DNA from: an uncultured Poribacteria bacterium | GTDB lineage: Bacteria > Poribacteria > WGA-4E > WGA-3G | Length of the DNA: 64,000 bases | NCBI GenBank assembly: GCA_951828385.1 | Contig: OX639973.1 | Span: forward strand, 3,463,200-3,527,199 | Reading direction: 5' to 3' | Part shown: piece after piece, positions 26,587-34,700 of the stretch | Layout: each line of letters opens with the position of its first letter | Numbering within the stretch: position 1 is the first letter of the stretch | Translations under genes and position numbers: made by a program | The notes under the pieces: generated by a model | Database searches by the model: none | Seen by the model: only the letters and a program-made list of their open reading frames with translations | What the model was told of the DNA's origin: nothing

Positions 26587-27480
26587 TTATTGCGCGTTCC
26601 ACAAGTAGTTTATGTTGAATTTCACTGGATCCTCAGCAGCGAGGACCCCTTCCATCTGCACCTTTAGATCCAAAAGTTCTGCGGATTTAGTTTCATAGAA
26701 GAACTGAACGCCTACTTCGTTATTGGGGCCAATGAATTGTGCAAAACCCGTTATATCATCGTCTGTTAGCTGCCTTCCATTTATCGTAATTGTTACGCCG
26801 CTCTCGCTAAGTGTTGGTGGATTTTGGGGTGCTGCTCCCTCTGGGTAGTATATCCAGATAATCCATCCGTGTCCATCATTGGTATCATCTGGATTATTGC
26901 CGTTATTCCCGTTGTTACCATTATTCCCGTTATTGTTCCCATTATTCCCGTTGTTACCACCATTCCCGTTATTGTTCCCATTATTCCCGTTGTTACCACC
27001 ATTCCCGTTATTATTCCCGTTATTCCCGCTGTTACCACCATTCCCGTTGTTATTACCGTTATTCCCGTTGTTACCACCATCGCCGTTATTATTACCGTTA
27101 TTGCCACTATTCCCGTTGTTATTACCGTTATTGCCTCCGCCGTTATTGCCACCACCACCGTTATTGCCGTTGTTATTGCCTACCCTCGCTGCGCGCAAAA
27201 TAGGGTTCCCTTCATGATAGAACAGATAAAGTTGTTTCTCAGGATAGATGTGGATGGCAGGTCCGCCGTTCTGCGTTTCTGGTATAAGCTTTAGACAGGT
27301 TGAGTCGATACCGTCCTGAAAGCAGACGACATTTCCATCCGTTGAGATAAGATAGCGGTCTACCTCAGGAGCAGTTAGTACTGAACCTGTATAAGGCATA
27401 TCGGAACAGCCGGTGATGCTGAAAAGGATAATTAGGATTCCAACGATAAAGCTTAACGCTAAAGGTTGAATTTTTCTCAT
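26587..27480 (-). CDS. Lipoprotein with long Gly/Asn repeat linker (paralogue of next gene)
   Basis: 297 residues. Lipoprotein signal with lipobox ITGC. The N-terminal domain (CSDMPYTGSVL, VVCFQDGIDSTCLKL, GNPILRAARV) and the start of the C-terminal domain (GWIIWIYYPEG) align with the protein coded at 27502. Between them lie about 100 residues made almost only of Asn and Gly, in units such as GNNGNNNGNGGN. The C-terminal domain (PTLSESGVTITINGRQL, VGVQFFYETKSAELLDLKVQMEG) looks beta-rich. Likely surface or periplasmic, with the repeat as a flexible stalk. Family not recognised. AGGAG precedes the ATG at 27480. Confidence 0.75.
   Translation of the reverse strand: MRKIQPLALSFIVGILIILFSITGCSDMPYTGSVLTAPEVDRYLISTDGNVVCFQDGIDSTCLKLIPETQNGGPAIHIYPEKQLYLFYHEGNPILRAARVGNNNGNNGGGGNNGGGNNGNNNGNSGNNGNNNGDGGNNGNNGNNNGNGGNSGNNGNNNGNGGNNGNNGNNNGNGGNNGNNGNNNGNNGNNGNNGNNPDDTNDGHGWIIWIYYPEGAAPQNPPTLSESGVTITINGRQLTDDDITGFAQFIGPNNEVGVQFFYETKSAELLDLKVQMEGVLAAEDPVKFNINYLWNAQ
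26892..27180. repeat. In-frame Gly/Asn-coding tandem repeat
   Basis: On the plus strand this is a near-regular array of CCGTTATTCC/CGTTGTTACC words, coding NNG/GNN on the minus strand. Longer units of about 30 bases (CCGTTATTGTTCCCATTATT and variants) recur. It is likely to change copy number by slippage. Confidence 0.85.
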
Positions 27481-27501
27481 GACGTTACTCCTGCTTAGAT
27501 A

Positions 27502-28284
27502 CTACTGTAGTGGGCGTAACTGGAGAATATTTGTGTCATCGTCAGATTCCACGCTATCTGCACTGATGTGGAATGTTGCTGTATTGCCTGGAACTAACGC
27601 ATCCACTTGAATTGTTATTTCCGGTGCCTCAGTTTCGACGGAAAATTGAACACAGCGACTGCCATCATATTTATCCGTTTGCGTAAAGTTGATTATCTCC
27701 AGATCTCTTCGCCTATTTGTTCCAATTGTTGTGCCTTCAACGATCCTGATGTCGAGTCCGCTGGTTTCAGGTGTTTGCCCACGATCTGCTTCGGGGAATG
27801 TGTCTGGGTAGTATATCTGGATAATCCAGCCTTCGGGGACATAGCCGGCATTCCCACTATTGAGATTATCAACATTTGACGGTAGTTGCGCTCTGCCAGT
27901 CGCCACCAATTCCTGTACAATTTGAGTGGTGTCCATGAGTCTCTTCGCTTCCAAAATAGGATTCCCTTGATAATCAAACACATAGGTGATATTTGTTGGA
28001 TGAACGTGGACGGTAGGTGTATAGTCTATACCTGTCGCATCGATTTCTGTTGTATCCAACAGAAGTTTTACACAGACTGTGTCAAATCCATCCTGAAAAC
28101 AGACTGTATCTTGCCCATCGGTAATCGCGTTAATAACCTGGTCTACATTACCGACAGACAGCGTTGGACCGGTATAAGGGACATCGGAGCAGCCGACTAT
28201 GCTGATAAGCATAATCAGGATACTGCTGATTAAACTCAACGATAAAGATATGTTCCTTTTCATTGTTTCAAAACCTGCTTCCAT
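27502..28284 (-). CDS. Lipoprotein, paralogue of the Gly/Asn-repeat lipoprotein
   Basis: About 260 residues. Lipobox IVGC, then CSDVPYTGPTL, TVCFQDGFDTVCVKLLLD, TVHVHPTNITYVFDYQGNPILEAKRL and GWIIQIYYPD, all matching the neighbour at 26587. In place of its Gly/Asn tract there is an ordinary 40-residue segment. The C-terminal part (CVQFSVETEAPEITIQVDALVPG) also aligns. The two paired cysteines in each copy could form a disulfide. I chose the ATG at 28284, five bases after GGAGG; the ATG at 28263 is also possible. The gene lies 21 bases upstream of its paralogue, so they are probably co-transcribed. Function unknown. Confidence 0.72.
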   Translation of the reverse strand: MEAGFETMKRNISLSLSLISSILIMLISIVGCSDVPYTGPTLSVGNVDQVINAITDGQDTVCFQDGFDTVCVKLLLDTTEIDATGIDYTPTVHVHPTNITYVFDYQGNPILEAKRLMDTTQIVQELVATGRAQLPSNVDNLNSGNAGYVPEGWIIQIYYPDTFPEADRGQTPETSGLDIRIVEGTTIGTNRRRDLEIINFTQTDKYDGSRCVQFSVETEAPEITIQVDALVPGNTATFHISADSVESDDDTNILQLRPLQ

Positions 28285-28858
28285 AAGTGCCTCCAAGGCA
28301 TTAGTTCATGTTTTACACACTACTAAGTTTTTATAGCGAAGTCCGTAGATAAGTGGATATTTTTGTAGCATAAACTTTTAGTTTGTGCCAGTCTGAATGC
28401 CTGTTATAGGTATTCAAACTGTTTGAGAGTGCCCAATTAATTATAGGTTTTACTATAATGCTATTTTCCCGCGATGTTATTCCTCTATTGGAAAATTGCG
28501 CCTACATGAATGGCATATTGGAATCGCAGCGCGCATTAGCCGATCTCAGTAGGATCGGTTATCTTCCGGGTTTGTATGCTATCCCTAAGGTGCTCCAATT
28601 AGAATGAACCCAAACGCTATAAATAAACGATGGGTACCGATGTTGGGTTTCATCTAATCTTCGGGCAGGAAACCCAATGCTTTAGCGTTGGGAGGAATGC
28701 TCGCTCCTTTTTTCTTCATAAAACAGGAAATCTAAGCAGGTCTCCCAATGCCTTCAGGCTTGGGTAACGGAATCAGAGTCGTTCAGTTTTCGGTTGGTCG
28801 TTGTTTTTTGTGGAAAGTGTAGCGATTCGGAGAGTGCTTCTATAAGAAGTTAGATGTC
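28285..28858. other. Intergenic region with IS605-end-like hairpins
   Basis: No gene firmly supported; a 49-codon frame on the plus strand (28458-28607) has no ribosome site or known match. Two hairpins, at 28675-28694 and 28744-28764, have the form CCCAATGC-TTTA-GCGTTGGG and CCCAATGCC-TTCA-GGCTTGGG. They resemble the subterminal hairpins of IS200/IS605-type elements and the pair around the IsrB gene at 55134 and 56342. The region could be the wreck of such an element. Confidence 0.45.
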
Positions 28859-29164
28859 TCAGTATTTTTCATAAAAATTTACCCCAATACGTTGAATCTG
28901 TTCAACCATATCGGGGTTGTCAATCTGATGAAAAATGGATAAGTCAATTGTATAGGGTAGGAGAAGATCGTCGAGTTGAGTATCAATTCGGGAGAGTATG
29001 CTGTGCGTTAAGGCATCCCCACAAAGCGTAAGGTCAATATCAGAACCATTTCGGTAGGTGCCTGTGGCGCGCGACCCGTACAAAATTGCTCTTTCAACTT
29101 GGGGGTAATGGCTTAAAACGCCCTGGATCTTTTGAAGGGTGCGATCTGATAAACCGTATTTCAT
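28859..29164 (-). CDS. MNT-type minimal nucleotidyltransferase (antitoxin-like)
   Basis: 101 residues. The nucleotidyltransferase signature GSx10DxD is complete (GSRATGTYRNGSDIDL), with metal-binding Asp residues in DID and a third candidate in IDLSIF. The protein is the size of stand-alone MNT proteins. In known HEPN/MNT pairs the MNT enzyme adds AMP to the HEPN partner and blocks its RNase activity. Its ATG overlaps the stop of the HEPN gene by four bases (ATGA), so the two are translated together. Cytoplasmic. The pairing and order (HEPN first) support a toxin-antitoxin role here, but this is inference. Confidence 0.85.
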   Translation of the reverse strand: MKYGLSDRTLQKIQGVLSHYPQVERAILYGSRATGTYRNGSDIDLTLCGDALTHSILSRIDTQLDDLLLPYTIDLSIFHQIDNPDMVEQIQRIGVNFYEKY

Positions 29165-29583
29165 AGCGATTGCTCCTGTTTCAGACGCTCTATTTTTGCC
29201 AGCAATGCTTCAAATTCAGAGAAATACGTATTGAGAAGTGCAGAAACGACCTCGTTAGCGAAACTCTCGTTGTAGGTATGCGTCGTTAAATTGCGGTGGC
29301 GAATCATCTCCATCCACACTTCTCCATTCTCAATTAATCCGTCTTTAAAAGCAGCTCGGGTCGTATCTCTTGAACCGTACAATTTAAGATCTTGCGTTTG
29401 AAGAAAATCTTTTAGCGTATTCCATGCCAATTCATGGGTATATTCAAAACCCTGTATCAATCCTTGTGCTTCCAAGTCTGACAGTTCACGTTGTCGTGCC
29501 AAATCCACCCCTTGTTTCAATCGCGAAAATGCTCTCCGAAAACTATCGGCTCTTTGTATCCAACGAGTGTTTTGAGAGTTCAT
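29161..29583 (-). CDS. HEPN-domain nucleotidyltransferase partner (HI0074-like, toxin-like)
   Basis: 140 residues, all helical, matching the nucleotidyltransferase substrate-binding (HI0074-type HEPN) family: FRRAFSRLKQGVDLAR, IQGFEYTHELAWNTLKDFLQ, TRAAFKDGLI. The HEPN active-site pattern R-x4-H is present as RNLTTH, followed by TYNE, matching the Rx4-6H motif of RNase HEPN proteins. Paired with the MNT gene that overlaps it. In related type VII systems the HEPN protein is the toxin. It could instead be a simple substrate-binding partner, as first proposed for HI0073/HI0074. Confidence 0.85.
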   Translation of the reverse strand: MNSQNTRWIQRADSFRRAFSRLKQGVDLARQRELSDLEAQGLIQGFEYTHELAWNTLKDFLQTQDLKLYGSRDTTRAAFKDGLIENGEVWMEMIRHRNLTTHTYNESFANEVVSALLNTYFSEFEALLAKIERLKQEQSL

Positions 29584-29662
29584 TGTGCAAGTTCCTTCTT
29601 ATCCACATTTGTTTCATTTGGCCGAAGATAGCGTATTGATGTTAGGAACGCAATCCACGGCT

Positions 29663-30193
29663 TTAGAATTGGGCGGGGAAGTTGCCGCGGGCGGCATCCA
29701 TGACTTCGGCTGTAATTTCATCGTGGCCGTTGTCTTTGGCGAAACTTTCAATTCCCATCTTCGCCATCGGACGGACGAAAGCGGGGATCCGCTCTAAGCG
29801 TTCGAGTGCCTCCGCTGTCCAAGTGGGACCGGTCGGTTCGGTAGGCGTTGCGTCTTCCTGAAATGCATCCGAGATAACGCCAGTAAAGGGACATTTGCCG
29901 CCTTCAGCCGTCTCGCCTGAACTGGTTTCTGACGAAAACATATTAGGCATTGATTCGCCCTTTGCTGTCTCTAATTGTGAGCGGACCAGCTGCATCGGTT
30001 GTGCTGCTTCGTTAGTGCCACCGAGTTTAAGGTCTAAGGATTTCAGCATCTGAGTCTCCGACGGATTGAGGTACATGGCGATCTCTGTAAAGCAGTCAGG
30101 GCATTCAAAAAGTGCTGTTACGGAGCCTTGTTCAGGGCGGGTCACGTCTTTAAACTTCATCGCTGTGTCGCAGTCTGTACATAAAAATTTCAT
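29663..30193 (-). CDS. Zinc-ribbon protein with C-terminal PCP_red domain
   Basis: About 176 residues from the ATG at 30193. The N-terminus holds a zinc ribbon, CTDC...CPDC (MKFLCTDCDTAMKF, LFECPDCFTEI). A low-complexity middle part contains a lone CPFTG. The C-terminal 45 residues (WTAEALERLERIPAFVRPMAKMGIESFAKDNG) match PCP_red, the small domain found at the C-terminus of the light-independent protochlorophyllide reductase B subunit; no photosynthesis genes are present. The same domain occurs three times in the protein coded at 35042. Function unknown; perhaps metal or cofactor binding. I preferred 30193 to a frame opening at 30268 because AAGGAAAG lies upstream and the longer part is repeat DNA. 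Confidence 0.75.
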   Translation of the reverse strand: MKFLCTDCDTAMKFKDVTRPEQGSVTALFECPDCFTEIAMYLNPSETQMLKSLDLKLGGTNEAAQPMQLVRSQLETAKGESMPNMFSSETSSGETAEGGKCPFTGVISDAFQEDATPTEPTGPTWTAEALERLERIPAFVRPMAKMGIESFAKDNGHDEITAEVMDAARGNFPAQF

Positions 30194-30199
30194 AATTTT

Positions 30200-30426
30200 A
30201 ACTTTCCTTGCGGTTCGGTTAGGGTGGATTTGAAATTTGAAGTCTCTCTCCGTAGATCCGCCCTCCATTTCATTACGGGCTAAGTTTCATTTTTCTAATA
30301 GAACTTACGCAATTCCGTTTTTTACTTTTCCTTACGGTTAGGTCAGGCGGGTTTAAAATTTGAAGTCTCCCCGTAGATATGCAGAAATACCTGAGCAAAA
30401 ACCCCTTCATTTCATTACGGGCTACG
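30200..30426. repeat. Two diverged copies of a roughly 110-base intergenic repeat
   Basis: Both copies run from CCTTNCGGTT..GGTTAGG through TTGAAGTCTC...CCGTAGAT to CATTTCATTACGGGCTA (about 30207-30289 and 30332-30424). A third, partial copy lies at 14795-14930. Confidence 0.6.
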
Positions 30427-31314
30427 TTATGTTTTCTCGCCAAAAAAGTCTTGGATTTTTTTAGCCACTTGCACGAGTGCCTTACTTGCAGGAGTATCCG
30501 GGTATTTGTCAATATAAGGGGTTCCGTTGTCGTTGGCATGCGCGAGTCGTGGGTCAAAGGGGATGCTGCCGAGAAGGGTCTGCTGGAATGCTGTATCAGG
30601 CGTTTCGTCTGCGGAAAAGAGGGGTTCTTCCTCGCCGCAGTGCTGACATATATAGAAAGCCATATTTTCGACAACACCGATGATCGGGACTTTGAGAATA
30701 TCTCTCGCCATGGTCACCGATTTTTTGACGATCAACTGCGAGACTTCAGAGGGGATTGTCACAACGACGATGCCACCGAGATTCGGAATAAGTTCTGCTA
30801 CGTTTGGCAGTCTATCGGTCCCGGGTGGCAGATCCAACAGGAGGTAATCCAAGTTGCCCCACTCGGTATCGGCGATGAACTCTCGGAGCGCGCCGACCTC
30901 CATCGTGGCACGCCATGTGAATGCGTCCTTCTGAGAATGCGCATTCCAAAGCACGGGTGCATCGTCCTCAGCCAAGAGCAGATCCATGGAGATCAGTTTA
31001 GTGCCGAGTGCGGTTATCGCAGGTTTGACACCTGTAGGCGTGTATTCCAATGTAGCGGTGCGGACACCCATCATCTTCGCAAGCGTTGGTCCATTGATGT
31101 CAGCATCAACAACTCCGACCGTGTTGCCTTTTAGCGTGAGTGCGGCGGCAAGATTCGCGGTGAGCGAACTCTTTCCAACACCCCCTTTTCCGCTCATAAC
31201 GGCTACGGTGTGTTTTACGGAAGTGAGTCGCTGTTGGAGTCGGTTTGCCTGCGCTGTGACTTGCCCGATAATGTTGGAACCGGCATCGCTCGGCAAATCG
31301 GTGTAAGTTTTCAT
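30427..31314 (-). CDS. Mrp/NBP35-type P-loop ATPase (iron-sulfur carrier)
   Basis: 295 residues. Deviant Walker A GKGGVGKSS (in VAVMSGKGGVGKSSLTANLA), Walker B-like LDLPPGTD and the family CxxC (YICQHCG) that holds a bridging Fe-S cluster at the dimer interface. The N-terminal DUF59/MIP18 domain of longer Mrp proteins is absent. The family helps deliver Fe-S clusters to target proteins, fitting the many Fe-S and heme proteins in this window. The start overlaps the stop of the PQQ-propeller gene by four bases, so the two are translationally coupled. Cytoplasmic. Confidence 0.88.
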   Translation of the reverse strand: MKTYTDLPSDAGSNIIGQVTAQANRLQQRLTSVKHTVAVMSGKGGVGKSSLTANLAAALTLKGNTVGVVDADINGPTLAKMMGVRTATLEYTPTGVKPAITALGTKLISMDLLLAEDDAPVLWNAHSQKDAFTWRATMEVGALREFIADTEWGNLDYLLLDLPPGTDRLPNVAELIPNLGGIVVVTIPSEVSQLIVKKSVTMARDILKVPIIGVVENMAFYICQHCGEEEPLFSADETPDTAFQQTLLGSIPFDPRLAHANDNGTPYIDKYPDTPASKALVQVAKKIQDFFGEKT

Positions 31315-32585
31315 TCTTCTGCACCAATGGCATAGAGTGCCTGATAACTCCGGAGATAGAGTGTGCCGTTTGCGATAGCCGGAGACGCAGCGATGGCTTC
31401 ACCTATAGCGTTGCTGGCGACGATTTCAAATTTACGTCCTGTTTTTACAACATTGACAATGCCGTCACGAGATGTTAGATAGATGTGTCCGTTCGCATAG
31501 ACAGGCGAGGCGCGATGTCGGTGTCGATGCGTTCGTTCTCGATAGAGTTGTTCACCGGTTTTGGCATCAAGACATATCAGATCGCCCCTCTCTCGACAGA
31601 GATAAACCAAACCATTGTGAATAAGCGGGGAGGGAACATCGGGGGTGCCCTGTCGAAGTTTCCAAAGTTGCCATTTGCTATCAGTGATGTCCCCCTGTGC
31701 AGCTGGATCGATGCCGACAACGGGTCCGTTTTTCGCGGAAGGGACGACGATGAGTCCCTCTGTTGCAACAGGAGAAGCGACGAACCGGAGGCTGTGGTTA
31801 TAACTCGATATTGGGTTAAAGCCGCCACATCGCCAGATTTCGTTGCCGTCCTCCAAACTATGTGCGGTGACATAGTCCGCGCCGTGGACAACAAGGTATT
31901 CACGTTCAGCGTCACGATAGAGAATTGGAGAGGTATACGCCTGTTCACATTCATCGGTCGCGTCACTATCTCTATTATGTTTCCAAATCTCCGCGCCAGT
32001 CATTTTGTCAAGTGCTAAGACAACCCATGCGTTGCTATGGATGAGTTGGAAATAGAGTCGGTCTTTGTCAAGGAGCGGGGTCGTTGACATGACGAAGTAG
32101 AGGTTAAATTTGCCGTAACGGTCAGCGAGATTGGTGTGCCAAACCTGATTCCCCTGAAAATCGTAGCAGGCGAGGTCACCGGTTCCGAGGAATGCCCAGA
32201 CGTGTTCGCCATCTGTTACAGGAGAGGGTGCGGCGGAATTGCCTTCGCCGCCCCGGACGCTTCGGTTGCCGTGCCCTAAAGTCCGTTTCCAGAGTTCTTC
32301 ACCATCGGTACTAACACACATGAAAACAAGTGCGTCTTGCTCAGCCGAGGTGAGGAAAATTTTATCTTCCCAAACGACAGGTGTAGAGGCGGCTTCGCCG
32401 GGGAGCGATAAACGCCACTTGACATTTTCGGTTTGACTCCACTGGATGGGTGCCTCGGTTTCTTTGCTGATACCGTCGTTGTGTGTCCCGCGCCATTGTT
32501 GCCAATTGTCGGCGAAACTGTTAGCTGTTAGGATAAATACCGCAAGTAAGAATGTCAACGCATTTTTCAAAGCATGCTTTTGCAT
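31311..32585 (-). CDS. Secreted PQQ-like beta-propeller protein
   Basis: About 424 residues. A signal peptide (ALTFLLAVFILTANSFA) is followed by WQQWRGTHNDGISKE, the usual opening of PQQ-binding-like repeat proteins of this type, and by repeated blades such as STPVVWEDKIFLTSAEQ, PSPLIHNGLVYLCRERGDLICLDAKTG and ASPVYANGHIYLTSRDG. The fold is an eight-bladed propeller like BamB; enzymatic use of PQQ is not shown. I chose ATG 32585, which has GGAGG six bases upstream, rather than the TTG at 32609. It shares an overlap with the Mrp gene. Confidence 0.85.
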   Translation of the reverse strand: MQKHALKNALTFLLAVFILTANSFADNWQQWRGTHNDGISKETEAPIQWSQTENVKWRLSLPGEAASTPVVWEDKIFLTSAEQDALVFMCVSTDGEELWKRTLGHGNRSVRGGEGNSAAPSPVTDGEHVWAFLGTGDLACYDFQGNQVWHTNLADRYGKFNLYFVMSTTPLLDKDRLYFQLIHSNAWVVLALDKMTGAEIWKHNRDSDATDECEQAYTSPILYRDAEREYLVVHGADYVTAHSLEDGNEIWRCGGFNPISSYNHSLRFVASPVATEGLIVVPSAKNGPVVGIDPAAQGDITDSKWQLWKLRQGTPDVPSPLIHNGLVYLCRERGDLICLDAKTGEQLYRERTHRHRHRASPVYANGHIYLTSRDGIVNVVKTGRKFEIVASNAIGEAIAASPAIANGTLYLRSYQALYAIGAEE

Positions 32586-32640
32586 AATGAACCTCCACTT
32601 TTCAGTCAACTTTGTTACGATTCCGCGCCTCTACCAAGTT

Positions 32641-33069
32641 TCAACGTTTCTCGTCTGTCCATAAGCCGCGATCAGATCCCTTCCACTGGTAAGGTACTAT
32701 TTTCGACAAGTCGCCAACACTATACTCCAGAAATTCACACCCTGCTTCTATAACATACCCTTCGTTTGTGAAAACAGGGAACTCTAATTTGGCGAGCGAA
32801 TCAAAAGGTTCAATTGCCAGCCATACATCCAGCTGACCTTCCACTGTCTTGTAAAAAAAATCTGCAGAATGGCTTTCATGTTTCAGGATCATGACAGTGC
32901 CGGACTGTTGAACTTCTCCATTAGATGCGCAAACCTTCACGCCGACGAGAAGATTACTCGCCGGTGGGGGATCTGAATGCACCTTAAACCATAAACCTTT
33001 GTGTGAACCCTCTGCAACGCCCTCATTTGGACCGAGTATTTGAAATGTGACCGTTGGAATATCGCTCAT
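32641..33069 (-). CDS. Hypothetical protein downstream of the restriction gene
   Basis: About 142 residues from ATG 33069 (MSDIPTVTFQILGPNEG). It looks beta-rich, with no signal peptide or membrane part in this form. The family is not recognised. It lies 28 bases after the restriction endonuclease gene on the same strand, so it is probably in the same transcript; a role in the restriction-modification cassette is possible but unproven. A longer frame from 33144 would overlap the restriction gene. Confidence 0.55.
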   Translation of the reverse strand: MSDIPTVTFQILGPNEGVAEGSHKGLWFKVHSDPPPASNLLVGVKVCASNGEVQQSGTVMILKHESHSADFFYKTVEGQLDVWLAIEPFDSLAKLEFPVFTNEGYVIEAGCEFLEYSVGDLSKIVPYQWKGSDRGLWTDEKR

Positions 33070-33097
33070 TATTTTCCATCCTAAAAAATAGTCGTAC

Positions 33098-33661
33098 CTA
33101 TACGTCAATACCAAGAATAAGGACTGGAATATCAATGTCAGCAACGCCCCGCTGCTCTAAATCCCACACAACCTGCTCAAAATATGAAACTCCAGTAGAC
33201 ATATCAGCAGCAAAAGATTTCACAGGGACAATCTCAATTCCGGCATCAATGTAGCCTAAGTTACGAAAAATAGTCATTTTGGCACACACGTTGTAGACCA
33301 TAAATGCATACTTTCCAAACTGTACCTCTATCCCAAGGCGTTCTTTTAGAAAGTCTATTTCTCGGTATGCAGGACGCATTTGTTTCGGTGAATATCCAGG
33401 GCGGTAGTAGTCTATCGAATAGTGGCACGTTATACGTTTTTTCTGCCATCCTTTGGATCCAAAACTCTGAGCGAAAGCGCGATTAAGGTTAGCCGGACTA
33501 TACAACATTTTGCCCGGCATTGTGATTTCCTTACTTTCTTTAATTTTGTGGTGTGCAGCATCAACAGAAACAATAATATCCTCAATCTCTTGTAACAAGT
33601 AAGGGTGCGTCCGTCGAATGGAATGCCCATCATTGAATGAATATTCGGCAGCAATAATCAT
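33098..33661 (-). CDS. Type II restriction endonuclease, BglII/BstYI family
   Basis: About 187 residues from ATG 33661 (MIIAAEYSFNDGHSI), which resembles the start of BglII/BstYI-type enzymes; an ATG at 33691 that overlaps the methyltransferase stop is the alternative. Family-like stretches include LLQEIEDIIVSVDA, YREIDFLKERLGIEVQFGKYAFMVYNVCAKM, GIEIVPVKSFAADMSTGVSYFEQ and the PVLILGI end; GIEVQFGK gives the acidic/basic active-site pattern. Known members cut AGATCT or RGATCY. The adjacent methyltransferase completes the cassette. Recognition here is not proven; the match comes from recalled family sequence features. Confidence 0.75.
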   Translation of the reverse strand: MIIAAEYSFNDGHSIRRTHPYLLQEIEDIIVSVDAAHHKIKESKEITMPGKMLYSPANLNRAFAQSFGSKGWQKKRITCHYSIDYYRPGYSPKQMRPAYREIDFLKERLGIEVQFGKYAFMVYNVCAKMTIFRNLGYIDAGIEIVPVKSFAADMSTGVSYFEQVVWDLEQRGVADIDIPVLILGIDV

Positions 33662-33681
33662 GATCGTTCCGCTTTCACTGC

Positions 33682-34665
33682 CTATTTCCATTCTAAAGGC
33701 AGTTGTGCAATACGTTCTTTCCCGGTTGGTTGGTGAATAGGTTTTCCTAACGGACGGAGCGGCAATTTCCCTTGCGCGAATTTCTGTATCCGCTCACGAG
33801 TAATAGCCACATAGTTCGAATCTTGTTCGGCAGCGATAGCTTTTCGGTCATGCTGTAAGGCACCGATGATAGTTGATCCCACACCACAATATGGATCTAA
33901 AACAATTCCTTGAGGTTGTGTGAGTGCTAAGACACATCGCTGGACCAATTCGACAGGAAATTGGCACGGGTGTTCGGTTTTCTCTGGATGGTTCGCTTTC
34001 ACGTTTGGGATATCCCAAACTTCGTCTTCCCAGTCCTGTCTGACTACATCCCAAACATCAGAAGGGTTTTTACCAAGCGGGTTTCCTGAAAGCTGACCTT
34101 TTTTTGGGCCTTTGAAATGTCGCTTGCCGGGATATTTTGCAGGAATTCGCACTGGGTCGAGATTGAAAACATATTCATCATCCTTGGTAAACCACAAAAT
34201 AGTTTCATATCTACCTGAAAACCGCTTTGTGCAGTGCAAGCCGTGATTAAACCGCCAGATAATCCGATTCCGCAATTTTAAGTCAAAGCGTTTGAAAATT
34301 TCATAAAAGTAAATATCAAGCGGAAATACCTCACCCTTTTGGACGTAATTTCCGACTTGCCAACAGAGACTGCCAGTCCCAGCGATCACCCGAACCAACG
34401 CCGCAATTACAGGCTCCATATCTTTTAGATATGACGCTAAGGAGGTTTTTTTTTCGTATCTTTTGCCTATGTTGTATGGTGGTGATGTGATGACTAAATC
34501 CACCGAATTTGATGGAATATCCTTTAGCAGATCGCTACAATCCCCATTAAAGAGAACAACATCCATATTAGCCTGATATGTATCTGAAACTGTAACTCGA
34601 CGTGGTTCATTGAAGACATCCGTCGTAAAGTTAACTGTTTCAATGTGAGAATTTTGGGATCCCAT
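33682..34665 (-). CDS. DNA methyltransferase of a type II restriction-modification system (SPPYN)
   Basis: 327 residues. The catalytic motif TSPPYNIGKRYE (motif IV, S-P-P-Y) comes before the AdoMet-binding motif I (VLDPYCGVGSTIIGAL), the beta-class order. The target base is N4-cytosine or N6-adenine; M.BglII-type enzymes are N4-cytosine, so that is my guess. GGAGG precedes the ATG at 34665. It overlaps or abuts the restriction gene downstream, so methyltransferase is made first, as expected for safe establishment of the cassette. Confidence 0.88.
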   Translation of the reverse strand: MGSQNSHIETVNFTTDVFNEPRRVTVSDTYQANMDVVLFNGDCSDLLKDIPSNSVDLVITSPPYNIGKRYEKKTSLASYLKDMEPVIAALVRVIAGTGSLCWQVGNYVQKGEVFPLDIYFYEIFKRFDLKLRNRIIWRFNHGLHCTKRFSGRYETILWFTKDDEYVFNLDPVRIPAKYPGKRHFKGPKKGQLSGNPLGKNPSDVWDVVRQDWEDEVWDIPNVKANHPEKTEHPCQFPVELVQRCVLALTQPQGIVLDPYCGVGSTIIGALQHDRKAIAAEQDSNYVAITRERIQKFAQGKLPLRPLGKPIHQPTGKERIAQLPLEWK

Positions 34666-34700
34666 GTCAACCTCCTAAAGAAGAAAAAGAGAATCGCCAG

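Noticed and set aside
26892-27180. Regular repeats that might suggest a CRISPR array
   Set aside because: Units are short, have no unique spacers, and are read in frame as Gly/Asn; no cas genes lie nearby.
26793-27294. Long open frames on both strands through the Gly/Asn repeat
   Set aside because: They are made by the periodic repeat itself (Val/Ile/Thr or Pro/Leu strings) and have no start signals; the minus-strand lipoprotein frame with signal peptide and ribosome site is the real one.
28458-28607. 49-codon plus-strand frame
   Set aside because: No ribosome site, no known match and no signal; kept only as a remark in the intergenic entry.
30379-31134. 251-residue plus-strand frame
   Set aside because: It is antisense to the well-supported Mrp ATPase and has no recognisable domain.
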